Source: Rhodeus uyekii
Lineage: Eukaryota; Chordata; Actinopteri; Cypriniformes; Acheilognathidae
Assembly: GCA_037043235.1 (NCBI GenBank)
Contig: JAWRVZ010000216.1
Location: 142,501 to 206,500 of the forward strand
Length of the DNA: 64,000 bases
Reading direction: 5' to 3'
Positions 1 through 11,500 of this stretch are shown one piece after another. The notes beneath the pieces were generated by a model that was not told the DNA's origin, made no database searches, and saw only the letters and a program-made list of their open reading frames with translations. The position numbers were made by a program, and so were the translations under genes. Numbering within the stretch: the stretch's first letter is position 1; the number at the start of each line of letters is the position of its first letter.

Positions 1-1520
1 AACTGTCTTTGAAGATGCTCTCCCATTTGTCTTGCCACCGGACATGCCAATTTTGCCATCTCTTCCTGTAGCAATACTTCTAGCATTTTAAGCAATGGCA
101 GTACCTTAGAGCCAGAAACCTTTTTTTTCTTCTGACAGCTCCACAGTGGCATCATTAAAGCCAGAAAGCAATGCAAGGCATGCATTCACAGAGTTAAATT
201 CATCAGAGCTGAGTGGGGGTATCTCAGTGGCAAGACTGGCTAAAGCTGCCCCCACTGGCTCTTTTAGCTTCACCAGACGGTGTAGCATTTGAAAGGTGCT
301 GTTCCAGCGGGTGTCTACCTCCTGAAGGAGCTTCAGTTCTGGCCTTCCCATCTGCTGTTGCATCTGTACAAGCTTTTCCTTTATAAAAATAAATAAATAA
401 TGTAGTTGTAAAGGAATGCAGTAGTAACACAAACAGAATAAAACATTAAGGAACACACCTTAGCAGTGGTGCTGCTTCTAAAGTATCCAACCAGCCTCCT
501 TGCCTTGGCCCGAATATCAGAGAGCACAGGGGTCTGCTCAAGAGCCTTTCTGACTATCAGGTTAAAAGTGTGTGCAATGCAGATTGTATGACGGAGCCTC
601 AGTTCCTTGCCACAGGCTATCATATTAGCAGCACCATCGGTAACCAGGCATGTTATATTATCAGTTATCCCCCATTCCTCCATGAGGGAAGCTTTAACAT
701 AAGCTACATTTTCAGCAGTGTGTGCCTGAGGTAATTGTCACGGTTCACAGGTTCATTGATTCCTTCTCTGTGTCGTGCGGTAATGTTGGAGGCGTGGTTT
801 CTGATTACTTTCTCATCTCCCGCTGCAGCTGTAACTCATCATCTCTGACTATTTATGCACCGTCCTCACACAGGCTGTTGTCAGATCGTTACAGGCTTTC
901 CCTCCGGTTGGATTATCCTGCGCTGCTCTCTTCCTTCCTGGATTGTCTGCTCGGAACCGGCGCCTTCTGCTTCAGCCCACTGCGTCCCTGCGTCACGCCC
1001 GCCCGCTGTCTGTTTCTGTTTCACTTCACTCGCGCCGGAGCGCGGATCGTCGGGACGCTTCTCTGATCATCTCACCTTTTGTTAATATATTTTCCTGTTC
1101 ACTTGCATTTGGATCCTGTTATCATTTTCCTACAGCACCGTGATAGTAATTGTACTACTCCTAACAACACTGAATTGAGACAGGTATTGTTGTCCACAAA
1201 GTGGCAAGTTACTGCCAGGTATGCATCCATGTTGGTGGATGTCCACATGTCAGATGTCAGGCTAACTGCAGCCATCTTCTTCACCTCAGCTTTGGCCTTC
1301 TCCTTGAACTCAGCATATTTTGCCTCCACCATGGCCTTTACAGCCGAAAGGAAAAGAAAAGGAAACGCTGTGCTTCATTGCCAAATGCAATATTATAATA
1401 ATCTTTTGCTCAGTACGCGCACATACACACCTGTCTTGTTGGAAGAACATTAAATGGCTGTGTGTCCTTCACAATCATTGTGACCAGGGCCTCATCCAGC
1501 TCTTGTTTTCTGGTAGCTAA
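1..1520 (-). pseudogene. hAT-family transposase relic (ZBED-like), left-truncated by the window edge
   Basis: Minus-strand exon pieces encode a hAT superfamily transposase catalytic core. The most 5' piece (about 1437-1510) reads ELDEALVTMIVKD. The next (about 1151-1345) carries SLTSDMWTSTNMDAYLAVT, the conserved hAT block around the first catalytic Asp. 459-735 continues with CLVTDGAANM, the second Asp block, and the IAHTFNLIV segment. 1-378 carries DTRWNSTFQMLHRL, upstream of the hAT dimerisation domain that would lie outside the window. Splice signals fit at 457/458 (GT donor) and 379/380 (AG acceptor). The reading frame is interrupted by a solo LTR at 736-1145, so the gene is broken. GC-rich sequence near 1740-1880 may hold the element's 5' end, but I could not place its terminal repeat. 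A domesticated ZBED gene is the alternative; the LTR disruption argues against function. Confidence 0.8.
736..1145. mobile_element. Solo LTR inserted in the hAT transposase exon
   Basis: The segment starts TGTCACGGT and ends ACCGTGATA, an imperfect inverted pair of the TG...CA kind with one mutated base. It is flanked on both sides by the direct repeat GTAAT (731-735 and 1146-1150), a 5-bp target-site duplication of the size made by Ty3/gypsy integrases. Removing it joins the hAT coding frame on either side. It has a TATA-like stretch near 849 but no coding capacity. A non-autonomous DNA element is possible, because the ends are also inverted repeats; a solo LTR fits the 5-bp duplication better. 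Confidence 0.65.
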
Positions 1521-1884
1521 AAATAAGAGAAGCTGTGTAAATTAAACACACTTTGCTTTAATTGTATTGATTTACAAAAGTGAAATGATCAAAAAATTCC
1601 CACACAGGGGAAGTCTTTCTCTTTTTTGCTGGCTCCATTGAAACAACAAGCAAAACTATCAAAATACCAAGAACCCAAAACTCACCTCTATCACAACCAC
1701 ACATCTTGATGGATCGCCTGAGTTTATATAGCTGTCAGAATTTCACGGCAAGATTTGAACCGTTACTGAACCAATCAGGCGGAAGCGAGGCTTCAGACGT
1801 CATCTCTGACGTCATTGGTCTAAACCGATACAAGCCTCGACACGCGCTTCACTAAAAGCTTACAGGATTTCTCGACACGCTCCG

Positions 1885-2017
1885 AATCCTTGATACAGAG
1901 TGTAACATCACTACATGGAGGCACTACCAGGAGACAAGTCAGTACATCAGAAGGCATGGAGGAGGCCGAAAGAGGGCAACAACCCAGCAGCAGGACCGCT
2001 ACCTCCGCCTTTGTGCA

Positions 2018-2055
<38 letters not shown>

Positions 2056-2727
2056 AAGTGCTGCCAGAGCCCTGCAAAATGACCTCTAGCAGGCCACAAA
2101 TGTGCATATGTCTGTTCAAACGGTCAGAAACAGAGTCCATGAGGATTGTATGAGGCCCTGACATCCACAGGTGGGGGTTGTGCTCAAAGCCCAGGATGTT
2201 TGGCATTTGCCAGAGACCATATGCTGGTGCGGTTGGCCCTGGTATGGACTGGCCTGCCCATTCCCCAGACCCGAATCCTATTGAGCACATCTGGGACATC
2301 ATGTATAACCTCATCCACCAACACCACGTTGCACCACAGACTGTCTAGGAGTTGGTGGATGCTTTAGTCCAGGTCTGGGAGGAGATCCCTCAGGAGACCA
2401 TCCACCACCTCATCAGGAGCATGCCCAGGCATTTTAGGGAGGTCATACAGGCACGTGGAGGCCACACACACTACTGAGCCTCATTTTGACTTGTTTTAAG
2501 GACATTGCATCAAAGTTGGATCAGCCTGTAGTGTGGTTTTCCACTTTAATTTTGAGTGTGACTCCAAATCCAGACCTCCATGGGTTGATAAATCTGTTTT
2601 CTGCTGACAATTTTTGTTGTCACCACTTTCACCTATGCAAAGAAAGTATTTAATAAGATTTTTTCATTCAGATCAGGGAGGTGTTATTTTTATTAATTTT
2701 TTTTTTTTTTTTTTCAACAGTGTATAT
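1885..2727 (+). mobile_element. Tc1/mariner element, 5'-truncated and internally deleted
   Basis: Plus-strand translation in shifting frames gives pieces of a Tc1-type DDE transposase. A helix-turn-helix-side piece is followed, after a large deletion near 2210-2225, by the C-terminal catalytic block SPDPNPIEHIWDIM (about 2262-2305) and the terminal motif QARGGHTHY ending in TGA near 2478. After the stop comes a conserved 3' tail with a T-run at 2695-2715. The central catalytic Asp region is missing, and stops and frameshifts are present, so the copy is dead. The 5' boundary near 1885 is approximate. Confidence 0.8.
2018..2055. repeat. GCAGGA hexanucleotide microsatellite
   Basis: About six tandem units of GCAGGA lie inside the Tc1 relic. 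They look like a local expansion within the dead transposase sequence. Confidence 0.85.
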
Positions 2728-3345
2728 TCTACCAATCAAAAGTTTAGAAAAGCTTTATGATTTGTTTCATGTTTTTGAAAGAATCTCTTGTAAGAGATAA
2801 ACAGATTCACACACATGTTTGAGCCCGAGTCAATGGGAACAGAAACAGCAGTAAGTGTTTTCATTTTCATAACTGAGGTCTATCATGCGTTAAAAATTGA
2901 AATCATAAATCTACCTAAATAACACAGATTTATCTATTGTTAAATATTAAAACATGATGAAACACGATCAATAAAACCGACACATAATGTAAATTAATAA
3001 GACAAACTGAAACAGCCAAGCCAAAATATTTTTATTTATATAGTACTGACTATAAAACTATTTGCTTCAACGTAGCATTACAGAAATAAAGACGAAAAAC
3101 ATGATCAATTATGCAAACAATTCAAATCTATTATAAAGCAGATCAAAAGATTCAGTTTTTTTGAATAACTGTGTAAAGTTCATTAATTATGAAATTAGTT
3201 CAATTCAGCAATACAGAAGACAATACTGTTTTTGTTCACTTCATTACTTCATTAGTTCAGTGATTCTAAAATGTGTGTCAACATTGCAAAATTCATCAAT
3301 TATGAGAGAATTATAGCAATGAGCAGAAAAAAGAAAACAGTGATG
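2728..3345. other. 3' flank of carbonic anhydrase copy A, no gene seen
   Basis: AT-rich sequence between the Tc1 remnant and the stop codon of copy A. It should contain the 3' untranslated region and poly(A) site of the minus-strand gene; several TTTATT strings (AATAAA on the minus strand), for example near 3032, could serve, and I cannot choose between them. Confidence 0.4.
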
Positions 3346-6300
3346 TCAGAACAAACTTGACAAGATAAGAACGGTGATGATTGATAAAGTGGATGTGGCC
3401 GCAGATGAAGGAGCTGTGGATTTCACCACCTGTGATGTCACAACTCTGCCATTCAAGGGCTGAACTCCTCTGAAGGTGTTGGTCATCAACGTCTGAGCCG
3501 AACCGTTCTCTGCTTGGAAATTGATCGTTGTGCTGAAGCGGTTGATCTGTTTGGAGGAAATAACTCAATTGAAGAATGTTTCATCCAGGAATAGACAAGT
3601 ATGATTTTCATGAATTATTCAGTTGCTTGACTTACCAAATCCTGACTGATTTTGATGGGATCTTTGAACACTGTCCAAATCACATTTTCTTTGCAGTTGG
3701 GTGCGGTTAGAGAGCCTTGATACCGGTAATATTTAGTCCTGTCCACCCCTTCAAGCAGACCGTCCAGTGTGATATTACTAATTATGGTTGCATTACCTAA
3801 ATTCACAAAAAGAGTTAAGAGGGTGTAAGGAAACTACATGGCTGTCTTCAGTTTTGTGTTCATTTGTTGTTAAATCATATTGGTCAAGAGAGATAAAAAA
3901 AATATATATAAACCACATTTTGAATGTTATGAATTAGATCCTTAAAGATTCTGTTACATGCTTAATGTTATAGAGGGATGATTGCATGACATTTAATTTA
4001 AAACAAAAAAACAAAACAAATATATATTGGAAACAGTGTGAACAAGTTACAAATCAATACAGATAAAATAGAATACAAACGGGAAAAGAAATTAAGTTAC
4101 CAAATTAGCAGTTTTGTTGTTGTTCATTTCAACATTGTTGTTCCAAAATCTTTGTGACTTTCTTTTTCAGTGGAAAAAATATTTCTGAATATCATTGTTG
4201 TTTTGACCCCACTGACTTTCATTGTATGGATAAAACAAAGTGTATAAAACAAAATATTGCATTCCAGTGGATAGTTTCAGAATGATATGAGGATGACGAA
4301 AAATTAAATCAGAATGTTTATTCTTTGGTAAACTATCAATGAGAAACTATTTCTTTACCTGAATTAGAGATGAGTTTCAAAGAGGATGTTAGGATATCCC
4401 AACTTTTATTATTTTGCACACTGGTTCCCTGTTGGTTCAATAAAAATACATTGACATGAACACACAACCAAACCACAAATGTTCTTTTAGTTCTGCACTT
4501 CACTCTGGGTTTAATAAATGTGATCTTGCTCACCTCAATGAAGAAAACAAGAACAGCCAATGCTGTGCTGTCATTAGCCGCTAGAGCAGCTGACAAACTC
4601 CCGTTGTATTTTGAATGGATATTGAACATTTGCAGCTGATAATCAGATGTAAAAACCACAGTGAATTATCACATAATCAAGCTGATTGAAAGGATACATT
4701 TGTGATAATACAGTTAATTTACAGGGAAAAGTCATGAATTAATTAATTCATACCTCCATTGGATATTGTTTGCCATCCACAGTATGTTCAGAGCCGGGTG
4801 AGGAGCTGCCGTTTCCCCAGTGGAAACTGAGTAGTGCAGTGTTGTACAGACCTGGAAGATCACCTCCTTTAACTGACATTTTATTAGTATCCAGGACCAC
4901 CATCACTGTGAACACAATGGACAAATTAGGCTCTATTTACACCTGGAATTAAGATGTATTTTGATCACAAGTGGATGACACTAAATACAGCTGTAAACGG
5001 TCTAAAACATTTAACCCCCTTTAACTTCCATTTTATTAGCAATCAGTATGAACACCACTGTGAACACAATGGACAAATTTTAGATGAAAAACATACTGAG
5101 TTCAATGTTCTCTCACCATTCCTGATTTCCAACATACACTCTGCATTCCGCGTGATTTTGCAATTGTCATAGCAGAAAGAAAAGCTGCCAAACTACTTGT
5201 TTGTACTTTGTCTCCGGCCACATTCATATGTAAATTGTGTGAATCCATAAGATGAAAAGATCTGAGAAACCCATTCATTTTCCAACCAATTGACATCAGG
5301 ACTGAGGTATTTAAAAAAGTGTATAAAAGAGATTAATTTAAACACTAGAAGTAAAAGGAATTTGTCTCCACCGTCTGTTTGTGATTCAATCTACCAAAAT
5401 GCTTAATAACGGGTGTAAATGAATCCAAGACAGAAAATACACACATGTTGTGCAGCACTGATGCTTGATCTAATACATATTCAGCAAATTTAGGTTCCTT
5501 CTATGTAGTCTGTAATTCTGAAAAATCTAACTTTTATCCTTCTGTTGTCTAACAGTTTATCACCTTTCTGCTTGCTCATACTTTTGTACTTTTCTGAGCA
5601 ACTCTGAAGCTTTAAAGTGAAACTTCTCATGTTATCGTCTCCCAAGGAAGATGGGAAGCCAATTTGAATAAAACTACTAAATATTTGAACAAATACAGGT
5701 GTTTTCAGGATATAAGGGTTCCCAGTGTGCAGAGCTCCTTACCAGAGTTGGCTATGTTCATGATAAACGTGGAGTTGTAGTTTTCATTGAAACCAGTGAA
5801 GGTAAATGAGGTCAGGTTAGGATTTTCCTGAACATTTGCAGTCACAATATTAATTGGAGATTGGCTGGATCCATTGCAGAATTGTGGATACATTTTGGGC
5901 CATGTGGTAAAATCTATTACAAATCAGGAGTCACAAAGCAAGTTTTAAATATTAAACATATTAGTATACAATTTATATGACGTTTTCTGTGGATATTAAG
6001 TTAGTGGCATATTTTATATTTTAATGTAATAATTAAATCACACTTACTGCACTCTGGCTTGTGATAGCACCATTCTGTTTAGGATGAAATGACAGCATTA
6101 ATAAATAGAACCAATGAAACGGCAGAGATTCCTATCAAAAAGGTTAAAGAGCCTTCGGTGCCTACTTTAAATTCAGCAAGAAACAGAAGTTGTGACAGTC
6201 CTTTCCTTCCTATTGTGATTCACAGTATACAGAAGAGAAGAGAAGAGAAGAGAAGAGAAGAGAAGAGAAGAGAAGAGAAGAGAAGAGAAGAGAAGAGATC

Positions 6301-6533
6301 AAGTGGGAGGGGAAGTTAGTTTTAACAAAGACTACGAGATGCATGGACAAATCATTTAATAATACTGCGGTAAAAAATTAGGACTTGTCAATTTTAATTT
6401 GATTTCATGGTGAGGATTTATAAAGAAATGAAAGCAGATATTCATCGAGTAAAGAAGTTCAGTCACACTCACCCTGGCTGTGGACGGAGGGACAGAGAAG
6501 AGCAGCAAGGAAAGTTACCAGCAAGACAATCAT
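3346..6533 (-). CDS. ca4: Carbonic anhydrase 4-like, copy A, predicted catalytically inactive
   Basis: Eight coding exons on the minus strand: 6473-6533, 6048-6074, 5743-5913, 4754-4905, 4534-4635, 4359-4428, 3636-3796 and 3346-3546. All have AG/GT borders and compatible phases (1,1,1,0,0,1,0), giving 945 nt and 314 residues, the usual size for membrane-linked CA4. Residues 1-19 are a signal peptide (MIVLLVTFLAALLCPSVHS). WCYHKPEC, QFCNGSSQSPINIV and APNC supply the four cysteines of the two CA4-type disulfides. The C terminus ends in a hydrophobic GPI-attachment tail (STLSIITVLILSSLF). The family hydrates CO2 using zinc held by H94, H96 and H119. Here the first site reads LLSFHWG (H94 to Ser, H96 kept) and the second PMELQMF (H119 to Gln); T200 is Ala. 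Zinc binding and catalysis are therefore predicted lost although the frame is open. CA15-like is the alternative family name. Confidence 0.9.
5011..5057 (-). pseudogene. Relic partial duplicate of exon 4 inside the intron of copy A
   Basis: Just upstream of the true exon 4 (4754-4905) the minus strand repeats its acceptor region (the sequence around TTCACAG and the following intron side at 5058-5090) and its first ~15 codons. The relic reads VVFILIANKMEVKGG before an in-frame TAA at 5011-5013; the genuine exon begins VMVVLDTNKMSVKGG. It has no donor site and would truncate the protein if spliced in. The intron of copy A is about twice as long here as in copy B, which fits a local duplication. 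Confidence 0.7.
6231..6297. repeat. AGAAG pentanucleotide microsatellite
   Basis: About 13 near-perfect AGAAG units in the intron between exons 1 and 2 of carbonic anhydrase copy A. Copy B lacks it at the matching place. Confidence 0.95.
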
Positions 6534-6644
6534 CTGAATCAAACAATAAATCATTACATGGAAATCAGAATTTAACCTTGTTATAAGTGAATTGAATTTG
6601 ATATGGAAATGAAATCAATCAGAATAAGGTAGTTAAGATCTTAC

Positions 6645-6745
6645 TGTATCTCTTCAACTTGATTCACCTGCTGTTGAGCAGAAAAATGACGAATGGCTTC
6701 ATTTCCACTTTAAATATTCTCTCAGTTCACCTGCAGTGGGTGTTA
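6645..6745 (-). promoter_or_regulatory. Promoter and non-coding first exon of copy A
   Basis: On the minus strand a TATA-like ATATTTAAAG (about 6708-6718) is followed by a short leader ending GAAGAGATACA at 6645, then GTAAGA, a good donor site. The ATG exon is preceded by an acceptor (TTGATTCAG). The same order and closely similar sequence occur upstream of copy B, which supports a shared promoter and 5' UTR exon. The transcription start is not known. Confidence 0.5.
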
Positions 6746-7619
6746 CTGTGATCCGTTTCATCCACTCGACTTCATTCCGTGCATTTTGCACATTGCAAGG
6801 TGTGAATCATCCTGCTTACCGATTCATAGTTGTCAGTACTTGAATCATCACATTTCGTCATGTTCTCTAAACCTTCCCGTGATGGAGGGAAAAGCACAGG
6901 ACATGATTGTCCTTTTCCTTTATAACATTTAAAGCGAGTACAAATCTTTGTAAGCTGTCGACTTCCAAAAGATGGAAAAATAATTTAAATAGATGTATTT
7001 AGCACCAGATTAAGTTTATTTTACTGTTTATTTTGCTTCATTCTCATGATTATATCAACAGATGAACAATTCTGGGTGTTGAATGGACTTTCACGTAAGG
7101 TTTCAGAAAAACAAGAATTCATTAGCACTGGAGCGACAGACAGAGATAAAGGGAGAAAGATAGAGGCAGATAGATAGATGTAAAACACATGACGGTAAAA
7201 ATGCCCCTCCCTTCCTTCCTGACAGGCACACGCAGAACCAGCCGAGCCACATTCATATTCACTGCCTTCCAAAGATGGCAAAATAATTTAAATGGTTGTA
7301 AATAGCGCTAGATTCAGTTTATTTTGTTCATTTGAATACATCAACAAGTAAACAATTATTTTAAGGCATAGCCTTAAATTGGAGCAACGGACAGAGAGAG
7401 AGAGAGAGAGAGAGACAGAAGGACAGACAGATAGAGAGCGCTGAGAACTGACATATGAATGACTTGTTGTGAAGTGATATTGTGAGAGAACAGTTGTCTC
7501 CAGTTCCAGCAAAGCTCAGATCACTCAAAAGCCCTTTTTTTGTTTGTTTTTTTCCTTCATAGTCTCTTTGTGACAATACCTAACTATGCTGTTCTCTCAC
7601 TTTTATTTAAATATTTTAA
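6746..7619. other. Intergenic, with an imperfect duplication
   Basis: No gene seen. Sequence at 6955-7025 and again at 7262-7335 contains the same phrase (CTTCCAAA.GATGG.AAAATAATTTAAAT...), and each is followed by a purine-rich GACAGA/GATAGA tract (7135-7180 and 7390-7435), so about 300 bp seems to have been duplicated in tandem and then diverged. Homology to the upstream part of copy B continues to roughly 6900. Confidence 0.5.
7396..7415. repeat. GA dinucleotide run
   Basis: A short (GA)n run in the second unit of the duplicated purine-rich tract. Confidence 0.8.
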
Positions 7620-8512
7620 TGTAACTAGCCACTTGCTTGTCTCTGGCAAGGGTGACCACACAAAAAAACTCAATATAATATACTCAAAAGAAAAACAATT
7701 CTGATACAGAAAAAGATTATTTATTAATACAAAATCAATAGAATAAGCTTTTTAAAACAAATAGTAACAAAACATTCCTTTACCCTCGAAAGATGTAATC
7801 AGTCAGCCAACCCTTTAAACCAAAACACAAACTCAACTTAAGTACACAAAACAATCCAAAAATAAAGAATAAACTACATGAATACTCCCAAAATCAAATC
7901 GCACACAAAAGGTATAATACCAAACCAAAAAAAGGAAGAAATCCCACTGCAAATACACCTCATACAATGGAATAGCTTGTATAACTTAAAGTACAATGTG
8001 TAAAGAAAAGAAAGGTTGGCAGACAAAACGAGGCTGGGAAGTGTGAAACAAACAAAAAAAATACATAAAAAAACACTCCGCTAGCCAGTCACCCTCACAC
8101 TTTACCATCAACCTGCACTGTCAACCAACAGCGCGCACATGGGCACTGGCTAGCTGAGAAAATTAAACAAACATAAGAGGAACAGCAATCAACTAAACAT
8201 AATAGAAAAACAAAACACAATCAACACAAATAACTACAATACTTTAATTTCATTAAAATGCTAAAAAACACAAACACTATAAAACCGGCACAATTACCTT
8301 TTAATCCGCACCATCTCACTAAATCACAAGGAGAATGGGTGTAGCATCAGCCTTCAACGCGGCCAGGCAACATGTACAAACATCCAAGGGAAGTGTCACA
8401 CCAACACACTTCCCACCAAAGGATCAGGCCCAATCTCTAGGCATCCTTTCAGATGCCTGCTTAAATACCTGCCTGGCCACACCTCACCCCAATTACAACC
8501 TCACTGGCTACA
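7620..8512 (-). repeat. 3' LTR of the young element
   Basis: 893 bp, nearly identical to the 5' LTR at 13879-14771. It ends next to a purine-rich tract (AGGGGAAAGAA on the minus strand). Confidence 0.95.
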
Positions 8513-8524
8513 TTCTTTCCCCTA
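8513..8524 (-). promoter_or_regulatory. Polypurine tract of the young element
   Basis: The minus strand reads CTAGGGGAAAGAA directly before the 3' LTR, the expected place and composition for the plus-strand DNA primer. Confidence 0.7.
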
Positions 8525-8581
8525 GGACTTAATCGGCGACCCGACGATGCACAAACAAATGTTATCACCAAAAACAGCATA

Positions 8582-11500
8582 TTAACTGTTACCAGAACTA
8601 AATTTTTCAATTACTGGTGCAACTGTGGCCCTAGGCAATCTATACGGGTTTGAATGCTGACCCGCTGTACTCCTATTTGAACGCCTCAGCTTTACAACTT
8701 GAGGCTTTGATTCAGGAAAACTCTCCAAAACAGCATTCTTCACTGTCTGAACAGGAGACATGTCAAAGTCACCAGGCAACAATACACATGAGGCTGAATC
8801 ACTATCTGAATCAGTACTAGACCCTCTATTCAAGCTGGCTGCTTCATCAGAAACAGTCGAGTCTGCATCACTTAAAACAGGGTCAATAAATGCTTTACGC
8901 ATTTCCATCCGATGAACCTGCTTTATGGACCCTGCTTGAGATACCGGGGCAACGGAATAAACAACACCCTGCTCTCCTGGTTCACGTACCACCTTATAGA
9001 GACATGAATCATACACATCTTGAATTTTACTTCTTCCACGATGATGATTTTTAAGGTAGACCAACTCGCCCTCTCTAAAACCCTTGTCATTTACTCTACC
9101 CTCATAACGTCTATTACGGTGGGCAACCTTTTCCTTCAGTCTCTCCTGTACCTCCCCATATGCTGCCTGAAGTTTACCTTGGTGCTCAACAATCCACTGT
9201 TCAGGGGTTTCTGCAGTTTCTTCCAATTGATTTAACAAAAAGTCAACTGGCAATTTGGGTTCGCATCCAAACATTAGAAAATATGGGCTCATACCAGTAG
9301 AATAATGCACTGTGGTGTTATAAGCATAAACAAGCTGTGGCAGGTGTTGAGGCCACCGCCTCTTCTTTTCAGGGGACAAAGTCCGCAACAGATCATGAAG
9401 AGTCCGATTAAAACGTTCACACTGCCCATTACCCTGTGGATGGTATGGGGTAGTGCGACTCTTCTGCACACCATAGAGCTTGCATAACTGGCTAATGAGG
9501 TTACTTTCAAAATTTCGCCCTTGGTCTGAATGCAGGCGACAAGGGGCCCCAAACAAATGAAACCAATGTCGAACCAAAACCTCTGCCACCGTACTTGCGC
9601 GCTGATCCCGAGTAGGGATAGCTTGAGTAAACTTGGAAAAAACGTCAGTAAGCACCAAAACATTCTCTCTCCCATCACTGGCCGGCTCCAACATTGTAAA
9701 ATCAATGGCCAAAATTTCATGAGGCCGGGACGCTTGTAGTGTTCCCATAAAGGACCTCACCTTCGGCTGAACCGCTTTGGCAAGAATGCACCTCTGACAT
9801 TCCCGGCACCACTGTTCCACATCTCTCACCATCCCTGGCCAATAGCAACGACGCTTCACTAATTCCACCGTTCTGTCCTTCCCTTGATGCCCATGATTAT
9901 CATGTAAACTTCCAAACACCTCCATTTGAAGTTTTTTAGGTAACAGTAACTGATAAATCTCTTTATGACCATCGGGTGTATATGACAAACGATAGAGGCA
10001 GCCATCCTTTTCACGCAATCGATCCCACTGCCTTGCCAGCTCCTTTACAGCTCGATCCACACCAGTCAGCTTTGAAGAACATAAAACACTGCCTGTTTCC
10101 CAAGCCTTTGCAATAGGGCCAATAACTGGATCTGCCTTCTGCAAATGAGCAAGATCTACCGATGAACATCCAGGAAATGCAGCAACTTCACTGACACTTG
10201 CCACTATACGTTCTGGAGATCTCCCCTTCAACTGCTGTTGCAAAACTTCAGGAATTTCTGTTCCTGGAAACACATTGTTCATGGCTTGCCGAGACAGCGA
10301 GTCTGCATTTCGATTAACCTTTCCCGGGCGATACTTAATCACAAAATTGAAAGACGCTAACTGTGACAACCACCGCTGCTCCAAAGCACCCAACTTTGAG
10401 GTCTGCAGATGACAGAGAGGATTATTGTCGGTATAAACAACAAAGTCATTCCCCAACAAATACTCTCTAAACTTATCACATACAGCCCATTTTAGGGCTA
10501 AACACTCCAATTTCATTGAACTATAGTTCTCCATATTTCGCTCGGTTCTCCGCAGACCCCTACTGGCATAGGCAATGGGACGAAGCTTACCACCCTGCTC
10601 CTGGGACAAAACTGCCCCCAAACCTTGATGGCTCGCATCTATCTCCAAAACAAAAGGCTTGTGAAAATCTGCATATGCAAGCACAGGTGCAGTAACCAAA
10701 TTAGTTTTTAATGTTTGGAAACTGTTCTCACACTCTACATTCCACACAGAAGCTAAAGGCAGGCGTGGGGTCTTACCCTTTTTTGCAGGACCACTCAGTC
10801 TTGTTACCAATTCATGAAGAGGCTTAGCTAACTTAGCAAATCCATCCATAAACCGCCGATAATAACTGGCAAAACCTAAAAATGAACGCAGCTCTGCCAA
10901 GTGCACTGGGCGACTCCATTCTTTTACCACTGACACCTTATCAGGGTCAGTGGCCACCCCCTGCTCAGACACCAGATGCCCCAAATACTTCACTTGCTTC
11001 TGAAAAAAACTGCACTTGCTCAATTTGATCTTCAAACCTTCCTTTTGTAATCGTAAAAAAACCTCCTCCAACCGTGACAAATGTTCCTGTACAGAAGAGG
11101 AAAACACAATTATGTCATCCAGGTACAAAAGCAGAGAAACAAACCTTCTATCCCCAAATAGCCGTTCCATGAGTCTCTGGAATGTTCCTGGTGCATTACA
11201 CAGCCCAAAGGGCATACGATTGAATTCAAACAACCCAAATGGGGTACAGAAGGCAGTCTTTGCCTTATCCACCTCAGCAACCTCCACCTGATTGTATCCA
11301 CTGGCTAAATCTAAGGTGGAGAACCACTTTGCCCCAGTCAGAGCATCCAAAGACTCTTCTATTCTCGGCAGTGGATAAGCATCCTTTCTAGTTTTTGCAT
11401 TCAATTGACGATAGTCAACACACATCCTAATTGTTCTGTCCCTCTTCTGCACCAGGACAATTGGGGATGAGTAAGGACTACTACTCTCTCTTATCACCTT

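Noticed and set aside
722..1453. Plus-strand open frames across the left-hand LTR
   Set aside because: They run through a solo LTR and antisense to the hAT transposase, have no domain and start at arbitrary Met codons.
1820..2314. Minus-strand alanine/proline repeat protein
   Set aside because: It is the reverse reading of the GCAGGA microsatellite in a dead Tc1 element.
5102..5296. Minus-strand frame between exons 3 and 4 of copy A
   Set aside because: No match in copy B, and the true exons join correctly without it.
8335..8532. Plus-strand 65-residue frame, nearly repeated at 14594
   Set aside because: It lies in the LTRs of the young element, antisense to its transcription, and is duplicated only because LTRs are.
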